From assembly GCA_013696915.1 (NCBI GenBank), contig JACCXR010000093.1, positions 1 through 6,111 of the forward strand: a stretch of 6,111 nt of DNA, in the 5' to 3' direction. The notes below the pieces were generated by a model. It did not search any database. It was not told the DNA's origin and was given only the letters and a program-made list of their open reading frames with translations. This DNA comes from Euzebyaceae bacterium. Its GTDB lineage: Bacteria > Actinomycetota > Nitriliruptoria > Euzebyales > Egibacteraceae. The translations under genes were made by a program, and so were the position numbers. Numbering within the stretch: the stretch's first letter is position 1; every line of letters begins with the position of its first letter. Below are positions 1 through 5,251 of the stretch, piece by piece.

Positions 1-410
1 GAGGGGGCCCGCCGCGACGGCGTCTCCGCCGCCACGCCGGCGCGGGTCAGCGCGCCGCGCAGCAGCCGGCGGAGCGCCCCGTCGGATGTGCGGCCCTCCT
101 GGGTGGCGGCCTCGTCCCACGCGACGATGAGCCGGTTCAGGTCGAGGCTCGACAGCTCGGGCATGAGCTCGAGGATGCGCAGGTCGAGCGTCCGCTGGTC
201 GCGCTCAGCGTCCACGGCCAGGACCCGGACCACGTTCGCGACCAGGCAGCCGCCGTCATCCGAGCGCCACGTCCCCGCGGTCAGCGGCAGGTCCTCGCGG
301 TCGGCCACCATCGCAAGCGCCCGGCGGGCCGACGCGGGGAGCTGCGCGATCGCTGCCCCCAGACGCTCCTCGGGCCCCACCTCGCTGAAGAGCCGGACCG
401 TCTTGCGCAT
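1..410 (-). CDS. Unrecognised protein, C-terminus cut by the window edge
   Basis: About 136 residues are visible, beginning MRKTVRLFSEVGPEER, and the frame stays open to the left edge. The ATG (408-410) is preceded by a clean AGGAG (plus-strand 418-422) seven bases upstream, which makes this a confident start. The visible part looks soluble and alpha-helical, with no signal peptide and no membrane segment. It holds an Ala/Arg-rich helix (about residues 18-35), a short strand-like stretch with a GTW motif, then helices carrying MPELSSLDLNRLIVAWDEAA (about 85-104) and a basic Arg/Leu helix after that. I do not recognise the family and assign no function. The SDR gene ends 118 bp upstream on the same strand, so co-transcription is possible but not shown. 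Codon use matches the neighbours, with strong G/C third positions. Confidence 0.8.
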   Translation of the reverse strand, partial: MRKTVRLFSEVGPEERLGAAIAQLPASARRALAMVADREDLPLTAGTWRSDDGGCLVANVVRVLAVDAERDQRTLDLRILELMPELSSLDLNRLIVAWDEAATQEGRTSDGALRRLLRGALTRAGVAAETPSRRAP

Positions 411-528
411 CTCGAAGCTCCTGTTCGACGCCGTGTACGGTCCCAGAGTGCGCCCTCGAGCGCCCGGCGTCCACTGGCTCGTCCGGTCGGCCGCTCCCCC
501 GCCGCGGTCGACGTCGCGGCGGTCCGAG
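411..528. other. Intergenic spacer between SDR gene and left-edge gene
   Basis: This 118-bp gap holds the AGGAG ribosome-binding site of the left-edge gene at 418-422 (minus strand). I found no convincing terminator hairpin and no TANNNT -10 element placed to serve that gene, so read-through from the SDR gene is possible. Confidence 0.5.
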
Positions 529-1302
529 TCATCCGCCGTGGACGAGCCGGCCCTCCATCCCGCCGGCGACCGTGACCACCTCGCCCGTCACGTGGCCCGC
601 GGCGGCGGGTGAGCAGAGCCAGACGATCGCCGCCGCGACGTCGGCGGCGGCACCGACCTTCCGCAGGCTCATCGTCGCGGTGATGCGGTCGACGGTGGTG
701 GACTCCAGCCCCTTCGCCGCCATCGGGGTCACGGTCCACCCGGGGGCGACGGCGTTGACGCGCGCGAGCGGCGCGGCCGCGACGACCTCGTTCTTCAGGC
801 TGAGGAGGAGCCCGGAGCCGATCGCCGCCTTCGCGGCGGCGTAGTCGGCGTGGCCGGCCTCGCCGAACAGCCCGGCCGTGGACCCCACGAGTACGAGCGA
901 CCCCGTCCCGACCGTGGCGACGTGGCGCAGGTAGCCGCGGCATGTCAGGAACGTCGCGGTCAGGTTGGCGTCCAGGGTGGCGCGCCAGCGGTCCAGCGGC
1001 AGCGCCGAGACTGCGACGGGCTCGGAGGGCCACACCCCGGCGTTCGCGATGCAGGCGTCGAGCCGGCCGAGCGCCTCGACCGCCGCCGGCACGAGCCCGT
1101 CGGCCTCGTCCTCGGCGCGGAGGTCGGCTTGCAGCGCCACGCCGCCGATCTCGCCGGCCAGTTCCTCCGCCGCCGCCCGATTGCGGTGATAGTGCAGCGC
1201 CACCCTCGCGCCCTCGGCGGCCAGGGCTCGCGCCGTGGCGCCCCCGATGCCACCGGAGGCGCCCGTGACGAGCACGCCGTGCCCGCGAAGCCCCAGGTCC
1301 AC
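529..1302 (-). CDS. SDR-family NAD(P)-dependent oxidoreductase (FabG-like fold)
   Basis: A 257-residue classical short-chain dehydrogenase/reductase, the usual length for the family. Visible motifs: the Rossmann cofactor loop TGASGGIG (13-20), NAG (87-89), the catalytic tetrad N113, S141 (in GSTAG), Y154 and K158 (YAAAK), and the APGW segment (186-189) after strand beta-6. Basic residues after beta-2 (HYHRNR, 37-42) fit a preference for NADP(H), which is inference. The substrate cannot be read from sequence; FabG-like 3-oxoacyl reduction is only one possibility. I chose the GTG at 1300-1302 because AGAGGA lies six bases upstream (1309-1314) and the protein then opens MDLGLRGHGVLVTG, like many SDRs. 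A GTG nine codons further upstream (1327-1329) lacks a Shine-Dalgarno and overlaps a likely -10 element. The gene is divergent from rnhB. Confidence 0.93.
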   Translation of the reverse strand: MDLGLRGHGVLVTGASGGIGGATARALAAEGARVALHYHRNRAAAEELAGEIGGVALQADLRAEDEADGLVPAAVEALGRLDACIANAGVWPSEPVAVSALPLDRWRATLDANLTATFLTCRGYLRHVATVGTGSLVLVGSTAGLFGEAGHADYAAAKAAIGSGLLLSLKNEVVAAAPLARVNAVAPGWTVTPMAAKGLESTTVDRITATMSLRKVGAAADVAAAIVWLCSPAAAGHVTGEVVTVAGGMEGRLVHGG

Positions 1303-1381
1303 CAGGCGTCCTCTCGCCGTCCCGGGCACACGCTACCGCCGGGCGCGCGCGGGCGGTCGGCTGCGGTACGGTGAGCCCGCC
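1303..1381. promoter_or_regulatory. Divergent promoter region, SDR gene / rnhB
   Basis: This 79-bp spacer separates two outward-facing genes, so promoters for both probably lie here or overlap the gene ends. Leftward, TAGCGT (minus strand, 1335-1330) fits the TANNNT -10 pattern; it would give a start near 1323 and a short leader carrying the SDR gene's AGAGGA. Rightward, TACGGT (1367-1372) fits the same pattern and ends nine bases before the rnhB ATG. I see no strong -35 (TTGAC-type) hexamer for either. The assignment rests on short motifs. Confidence 0.45.
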
Positions 1382-2080
1382 ATGGGGAGACCGGTCAGCC
1401 AACGCAAGAACCTGACCTACAGCGGTGGCCGGCGGCACCGGCTGCCGGACGTGCCGGGCCTTGGCCACGAGCGGCGCTGGTGGGCCGAGGGTGCGACCGT
1501 GGCGGGCATCGACGAGGTGGGCCGCGGGGCCTGGGCCGGCCCCGTCACGTACGCGGCGGTCGTGCTCCCGAGCGAGCGCCGCATGTACAAGCTGCGGGAC
1601 TCCAAGGTCCTCGACCCCGACCGGCGGACAGAGCTCGCCGACCGCATCCGCGGCTTCGCCGTCGCGGTGTCCGTCGGGCACGCCGGCAACGACGAGATCG
1701 ACCGTCTCGGGATGACGGCCGCCATCCGCCTCGCGGTCCGCCGGGCCGTGGACGGGCTCACCGTCCGCCCGGACGTGTGCCTGCTCGACGGGAACTGGGA
1801 CTTCCTCTCCGGGTACGGCACCTCCAACGAGCGCATCGTCCACGGCGACGCCCTCTCGGCCTCGATCGCCGCCGCCTCGATCGTCGCCAAGGTCACGCGC
1901 GACGAGATGATGTCGGGCGCCTGCCCGAGCTACCCGGCGTACGGATTCTCGCGCAACAAGGGCTACCCGTCCCCCGAGCACCAGACGTCACTGGCCGCCC
2001 ACGGGCCGTGCGTCCTGCACCGGCACAGCTGGGCGCCGATCGCGGCGCTCGCGCAGCAGCGGCTGGAACTGGGCGTCTGA
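1382..2080 (+). CDS. rnhB: Ribonuclease HII
   Basis: A 232-residue RNase HII that cleaves the RNA strand of RNA-DNA hybrids and incises at single ribonucleotides embedded in DNA, starting ribonucleotide excision repair. Visible motifs: GIDEVGRG (42-49) with metal ligands D44 and E45 and the GRG loop that reads the RNA-DNA junction; RDSKVL (72-77); LLDGN (134-138) with D136; HGDALSASIAAASIVAKVTRD (154-174) with D156; and NKGYPSPEH (192-200) with the conserved tyrosine Y195. All four catalytic acidic residues are present. The ATG follows GGTGAG (1370-1375) at six bases, and the conserved domain begins about 38 residues in, after a basic N-terminal lead. An internal start is possible but unsupported. 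It is divergent from the SDR gene, and no rplS, trmD or lepB neighbours (common beside rnhB in many bacteria) are in view. Confidence 0.97.
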   Translation: MGRPVSQRKNLTYSGGRRHRLPDVPGLGHERRWWAEGATVAGIDEVGRGAWAGPVTYAAVVLPSERRMYKLRDSKVLDPDRRTELADRIRGFAVAVSVGHAGNDEIDRLGMTAAIRLAVRRAVDGLTVRPDVCLLDGNWDFLSGYGTSNERIVHGDALSASIAAASIVAKVTRDEMMSGACPSYPAYGFSRNKGYPSPEHQTSLAAHGPCVLHRHSWAPIAALAQQRLELGV

Positions 2081-2132
2081 GCCCGTGAATCGCCGAGGCT
2101 CGTCCGAGCGATTCTCATGACCTCGCTGGGGG

Positions 2133-2149
2133 CGGTCGCGCAGCGACCG
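2133..2149 (+). terminator. Short GC stem-loop after rnhB, possible transcript end
   Basis: A perfect 7-bp stem CGGTCGC/GCGACCG closes a three-base GCA loop, 52 bases after the rnhB stop codon. No U-run follows, so it is not a standard intrinsic terminator. It could still stabilise the 3' end of the rnhB mRNA. A second inverted repeat, GAATCG/CGATTC with a 16-base loop, lies just upstream at 2087-2114. Confidence 0.35.
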
Positions 2150-2266
2150 TCATGGAGGGCTGACTAGCCCGTTCGGGCCGTCCGCAAACGGTTATATCGG
2201 GCTATGGTGCTGCCGGGAGCGCCTGTCCATGCTGATCACCACGGGGCCCCCCAGGGCGCCCCACGG

Positions 2267-2304
2267 GCCCGGCCGCCTGTTGACTGCGCAGGTGGCCGGG
2301 CTTT
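2267..2304 (+). terminator. Strong 13-bp GC-rich stem-loop with short T-run
   Basis: The arms at 2267-2279 and 2289-2301 pair over 13 consecutive positions, with one G-U wobble (2275 with 2293), around a nine-base loop (2280-2288). The sequence continues CTTTCCC, giving only three T residues. It lies about 80 bases before the MshC-like ATG and about 187 bases after rnhB. It could end the rnhB transcript, end a small RNA, or act as an attenuator for the downstream gene. The stem is much stronger than the others in this gap, but the poor T-run leaves the terminator role uncertain. Confidence 0.5.
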
Positions 2305-2366
2305 CCCGTCTCCCCCTCGCGGCCCCCGAACGGGCCCGGTGACCGGCGCGCCCACCAAGGCACCGA

Positions 2367-2372
2367 TAGGCT
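2367..2372 (+). promoter_or_regulatory. Candidate -10 element for a leaderless transcript
   Basis: TAGGCT fits the TANNNT -10 pattern of housekeeping sigma promoters and ends nine bases before the ATG at 2382. That would put transcription start within a few bases of the start codon. There is no Shine-Dalgarno at a useful distance in front of this ATG, which fits a leaderless mRNA. I see no clear -35 hexamer. The element also contains the in-frame TAG that bounds the reading frame, so chance is a real alternative. Confidence 0.4.
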
Positions 2373-2381
2373 TGCGCCCAC

Positions 2382-3533
2382 ATGAGACTGTTCGACACGC
2401 GGACCCGCGAGCGGGTGGAGGTCGGCGCGGGACCGACCGTCGGGCTGTACGTCTGCGGCATCACGCCGTACGACTCGGCACACCTGGGGCACGCGTTCGT
2501 CTACACCGTCTTCGACGCCCTCGTGCGCTACCTGGAGCACCAGGGACGCCGCGTGCGGTACGCCCGCAACGTCACCGACGTCGACGACGACATCCTGCGC
2601 AAGGCGGCCGAACTCGACACCGACTACCTGGAGCTCGGCCGGCGGGAGGTGGCGCGCTTCGACCGGGACCTCGACGGCCTCGGTCTGCGGCGGCCGGACG
2701 TGGTCCCGCTCGCGACCGAGACCGTGCCCGCCATCGTCGACGCGGTGCGGACGCTGATCGAACGGGGGAACGCGTACGCGCTGCCCGACGGGCGGGTGTA
2801 CTTCGACGTCGCGACCGCTCCCGCGTTCGGGGCGCTGTCGCGCCTGACCCAGGAGCGGATGCTCGCCCAGTTCGCGGAGAAGGGCGGCGACCCGGACGCG
2901 CCTGGCAAGCGCCAGCGCCTCGACTTCCTCCTCTGGCAGCCGAGCGCCGGCGGCGAGCCGGGCTGGCCGGGGCCGGTCGACGGCCTCGGCCTCGGGCGGC
3001 CCGGGTGGCACATCGAGTGCTCGGTGATGGCCCTGCGGGAGCTCGGACCGGTCGTCGGCGTCCACGGCGGCGGCGACGACCTGATCTTCCCCCACCACGA
3101 GGCCGAGATCGTGCAGAGCGAGCACCTGACCGGGCGCGCGCCCTTCGCGCGCATCTGGATGCACGCGGGGCTGGTGTCGCTCGGGGGGACGAAGATGTCG
3201 AAGTCCTTGGGCAATCTCGTGTTCCTGTCGGACCTGCTCGAGCGGTACGAGGGCGCCGCCGTCCGCCGGTACCTGCTGTCCCACCACTACCGCGAGGGGT
3301 GGGAGTTCGACGACGCGGCGCTCGCCGACGCCGCGGTCGGGCTGAAGCGGTGGCGCGGGGCCGCCGGCGCCGAAGGACAGCGGCCCGACCTGGAGCTGGC
3401 GTTCCACCAGGCCCTCGCCGACGACCTCGACACGCCGGGGGCGCTCGCGGCCCTCGACGAGGCGGCGGCCGCCGGCGCCGGCGGGACGGTCCGCACGCTC
3501 GCGGACGTCTTGGGCTTCGCCCTCCCCGGCTGA
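2382..3533 (+). CDS. mshC: MshC-like cysteine ligase (short CysRS homologue)
   Basis: A 383-residue class I ligase. MshC activates cysteine with ATP and joins it to glucosaminyl-inositol, the penultimate step of mycothiol synthesis in the cytosol. Visible: CGITPYD (25-31), the HIGH motif as HLGH (34-37), NVTDVDD (63-69), AEKGGDPDAPGK (165-176) with LLW (183-185), GWHIECS (208-214), FPHHE (236-240) and KMSKS (271-275). Expected zinc ligands are C25, C213 and H238, possibly with E242. CGITPYD, the GGDP..GK block and DDLDTP match MshC as I recall it. Only 108 residues follow KMSKS, so the anticodon-binding end of CysRS (about 460 residues) is missing. The FPHHEAEIVQSE segment, however, looks like CysRS. 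An in-frame TAG at 2367-2369 excludes the longer N-terminus of mycobacterial MshC and fixes the ATG. No other mycothiol genes are in view, so the acceptor substrate is inferred. Confidence 0.82.
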   Translation: MRLFDTRTRERVEVGAGPTVGLYVCGITPYDSAHLGHAFVYTVFDALVRYLEHQGRRVRYARNVTDVDDDILRKAAELDTDYLELGRREVARFDRDLDGLGLRRPDVVPLATETVPAIVDAVRTLIERGNAYALPDGRVYFDVATAPAFGALSRLTQERMLAQFAEKGGDPDAPGKRQRLDFLLWQPSAGGEPGWPGPVDGLGLGRPGWHIECSVMALRELGPVVGVHGGGDDLIFPHHEAEIVQSEHLTGRAPFARIWMHAGLVSLGGTKMSKSLGNLVFLSDLLERYEGAAVRRYLLSHHYREGWEFDDAALADAAVGLKRWRGAAGAEGQRPDLELAFHQALADDLDTPGALAALDEAAAAGAGGTVRTLADVLGFALPG

Positions 3534-3539
3534 GCCCCG
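3534..3539. other. Six-base convergent junction between ligase gene and ettA
   Basis: The stop codons of the plus-strand ligase gene (3531-3533) and the minus-strand ettA (3540-3542) are separated by six bases. There is no room for a terminator between them, so each transcript must run into the other gene's 3' end or stop inside coding sequence. Confidence 0.9.
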
Positions 3540-5216
3540 CTACTGCCGCACGAGCGGCTTGTAGGCGATGCGGTGGGGCTGCTCGGCCTCGGCGCCGAGG
3601 CGGGCCCTGCGGTCGGCCTCGTAGTCGCTGTAGCCGCCCTGGTAGTAGAAGGCGCGGCTGTCGCCCTCGAACGCCAGGATGTGGGTCGCGACGCGGTCGA
3701 GGAACCAGCGGTCGTGGCTGATGATCACCGCGCAGCCGGCGAACTGCAGCAGGGCGTCCTCCAGGCCGCGGAGCGTGTCGACGTCGAGGTCGTTCGTCGG
3801 TTCGTCGAGGAGCAGGAGGTTCCCGCCGGTGCGCAGCAGCTTGGCGAGGTGCACGCGGTTGCGCTCGCCGCCCGAGCACTGGCCAACCTTCTTCTGCTGG
3901 TCCGGGCCCTTGAAGTTGAACGCGGCCACGTAGGCGCGTGACGGCACCTCGCGGCCGCCGACGAGGAGCCGGTCGAGCCCGTCGGTGATCTCGTCGAAGA
4001 CCGTCCTGGCGGGGTCGAGCGTGTCGCGGCTCTGGTCGACGTAGGCGAGCTGGACCGTGTCGCCGACCCGCACCGTGCCGGCGTCCGGCCGCTCCTGACC
4101 GACGATCATCCGGAACAGCGTCGTCTTGCCGGCGCCGTTGGGCCCGATGACCCCGACGATCCCGCCCGGGGGCAGGCGAAACGACAGGTCCTCGACGAGC
4201 AGCCGGTCGCCGTAGCCCTTCGCGACCCCGTCGGCCTCGACGACGAGGTCCCCGAGCCGCGGCCCGTTCGGGATGGCGATCTCGGCGTTGCCGGAGCGCT
4301 CGGCGGGACCGGCGGCGAGCAGGGACTCGTAGGCGGACAGCCGGGCCTTGGACTTCGCCTGCCGAGCCCGCGGGGACATCCGCACCCACTCGAGCTCGCG
4401 CTCGAGGGTCTTCTGGCGGGCCGAGGACTGCTTCTGCTCCCGGGCGAGGCGCTGCCGCTTCTGCTCCAGCCAGCTGGAGTAGTTGCCCTCGAACGGGATG
4501 CCCTTGCCGTTGTCGAGTTCGAGGATCCAGCCGGCGACGTTGTCCAGGAAGTAGCGGTCGTGGGTGATCGCGACGACCGTGCCCGGGTACTCCTGCAGGT
4601 GCCGTTCCAGCCACGCGACGCTCTCGGCGTCGAGGTGGTTCGTGGGCTCGTCGAGCAGCAGCAGGTCGGGGCGCGACAGCAGCAGCCGGCACAGGGCCAC
4701 GCGGCGGCGCTCGCCGCCGGACAGCACCGCGACGTCGGCGTCGCCGGGGGGGACGCGCAGCGCGTCCATCGCGATCTCGAGCGTCCGGTCGAGATCCCAC
4801 GCGTTCGCGGCCTCGATCGCGTCCTGCACCTGGGCGAACTCGTCGTAGACCTTCGCCATCTCGTCGTCGTCGAGCGGCTCGGCCATCTTCACCGAGAGGT
4901 CGTTGAACCGTTCGAGCAGGCGGGCGGCCTCGCCAACCCCCTCCATGATGTTGCCGCGGACGTCCTTGGACTCGTCGAGGCGCGGTTCCTGCTCCAGGTG
5001 GCCGACGGACACGCCCTGCCCGGGCCACGCCTCACCCTCGAACTCGGTGTCGGCCCCGGCCATGATGCGCAGCAGCGTCGACTTTCCGGACCCGTTCGGA
5101 CCGATGACCCCGATCTTGGCACCGGGGAAGAACGACAGCCAGATCCCCGACAGGATCTCCTTGTTCGGCGGGACGACCTTGGTCAGCCCCTTCATGACGT
5201 ACTGGTACTCGGCCAC
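3540..5216 (-). CDS. ettA: EttA, energy-dependent translational throttle ABC-F ATPase
   Basis: A 558-residue soluble ABC-F protein, close to the 555 residues of E. coli EttA. EttA binds the ribosomal E site and gates entry into elongation according to the ATP/ADP ratio. Domains: ABC1 with GPNGSGKST (39-47), LSGGERRR (165-172), LLLLDEP (185-191, catalytic E190) and H219; the P-site tRNA interaction linker (about 245-322), rich in Lys/Arg, including SPRARQAKSKARL (281-293); ABC2 with GPNGAGKTT (358-366), CSGGERNR (447-454), LLLLDEP (467-473, E472) and H501. The start is the GTG at 5214-5216: it follows GAGG (5223-5226) by six bases, and the protein then opens MAEYQYVMKG with VPPNKEIL and SFFPGAKIGV, as EttA does. 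The open frame runs upstream across the neighbouring gene, but that part is an out-of-frame shadow. The second signature begins with Cys instead of the usual Leu. No membrane segments, so it is not a transporter. Confidence 0.96.
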   Translation of the reverse strand: MAEYQYVMKGLTKVVPPNKEILSGIWLSFFPGAKIGVIGPNGSGKSTLLRIMAGADTEFEGEAWPGQGVSVGHLEQEPRLDESKDVRGNIMEGVGEAARLLERFNDLSVKMAEPLDDDEMAKVYDEFAQVQDAIEAANAWDLDRTLEIAMDALRVPPGDADVAVLSGGERRRVALCRLLLSRPDLLLLDEPTNHLDAESVAWLERHLQEYPGTVVAITHDRYFLDNVAGWILELDNGKGIPFEGNYSSWLEQKRQRLAREQKQSSARQKTLERELEWVRMSPRARQAKSKARLSAYESLLAAGPAERSGNAEIAIPNGPRLGDLVVEADGVAKGYGDRLLVEDLSFRLPPGGIVGVIGPNGAGKTTLFRMIVGQERPDAGTVRVGDTVQLAYVDQSRDTLDPARTVFDEITDGLDRLLVGGREVPSRAYVAAFNFKGPDQQKKVGQCSGGERNRVHLAKLLRTGGNLLLLDEPTNDLDVDTLRGLEDALLQFAGCAVIISHDRWFLDRVATHILAFEGDSRAFYYQGGYSDYEADRRARLGAEAEQPHRIAYKPLVRQ

Positions 5217-5251
5217 GCTGGTCCTCGGCTCGGGGTTGGGGGACGGCCATG
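5217..5251 (-). promoter_or_regulatory. ettA upstream spacer with ribosome-binding site
   Basis: This 35-bp spacer separates the TIM-barrel gene from ettA on the same strand, short enough for an operon. It carries GAGG (5223-5226) for ettA. A TAGCAT (minus strand, 5254-5249) overlapping the upstream stop codon fits a TANNNT -10 pattern and could give ettA its own start site, but the stop codon itself supplies TAG, so this may be coincidence. Confidence 0.4.

Larger units (their letters stand above)
2081..2381. other. Structured 301-bp intergenic region before the MshC-like gene
   Basis: I find no convincing gene here. The stretch holds several inverted repeats: GAATCG/CGATTC (2087-2092 with 2109-2114), CGGTCGC/GCGACCG (2133-2139 with 2143-2149), GGGCT/AGCCC (2157-2161 with 2166-2170), TAGCCCG/CGGGCTA (2165-2171 with 2198-2204), and a 13-bp stem at 2267-2301. 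It also has a small AT-rich patch (about 2186-2206) in otherwise very GC-rich DNA, and a 10-bp direct repeat ACGGGCCCGG (2263-2272 and 2330-2339). It could hold the end of the rnhB transcript, a leader of the downstream gene, a small RNA, or a mixture. I did not match it to a known riboswitch class or to a T-box. Confidence 0.5.

Noticed and set aside
281..1981. Long minus-strand open frame (566 codons) over the SDR gene and rnhB
   Set aside because: It is Arg/Gly/Ala-rich low-complexity sequence antisense to rnhB and out of frame with the SDR gene, whose real frames carry clear family motifs. GC-rich DNA leaves such frames open by chance.
2087..2210. tRNA gene suggested by GTTCGGGC and paired arms
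   Set aside because: No acceptor stem, anticodon arm or T-arm in the right order and spacing, and no CCA-adjacent acceptor end.
2081..2381. T-box riboswitch upstream of a cysteine ligase
   Set aside because: I see no TGGNACC antiterminator bulge sequence and no convincing Cys specifier loop; GGTGGCCGGG only loosely resembles it.
2202..3407. Minus-strand open frame (401 codons) antisense to the ligase gene
   Set aside because: It mirrors codon-position GC bias of the plus-strand ligase gene; no recognisable domain or ribosome-binding site.
2204..3721. Plus-strand open frame starting in the intergenic gap (505 codons)
   Set aside because: It runs out of frame through the ligase gene and into antisense ettA; composition is Arg/Pro-rich and no motif is seen.
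2572..5028. Long minus-strand open frame (818 codons) across the ligase gene and ettA
   Set aside because: It is out of frame with ettA and antisense to the ligase gene, with Arg/Pro-rich composition and no domain.
3540..5216. Antibiotic-resistance ABC-F protein or ABC transporter ATPase
   Set aside because: The VPPNKEIL/SFFPGAKIGV opening, LSGGERRRVALCRLLL signature region and overall length match the EttA group; no membrane partner is nearby.
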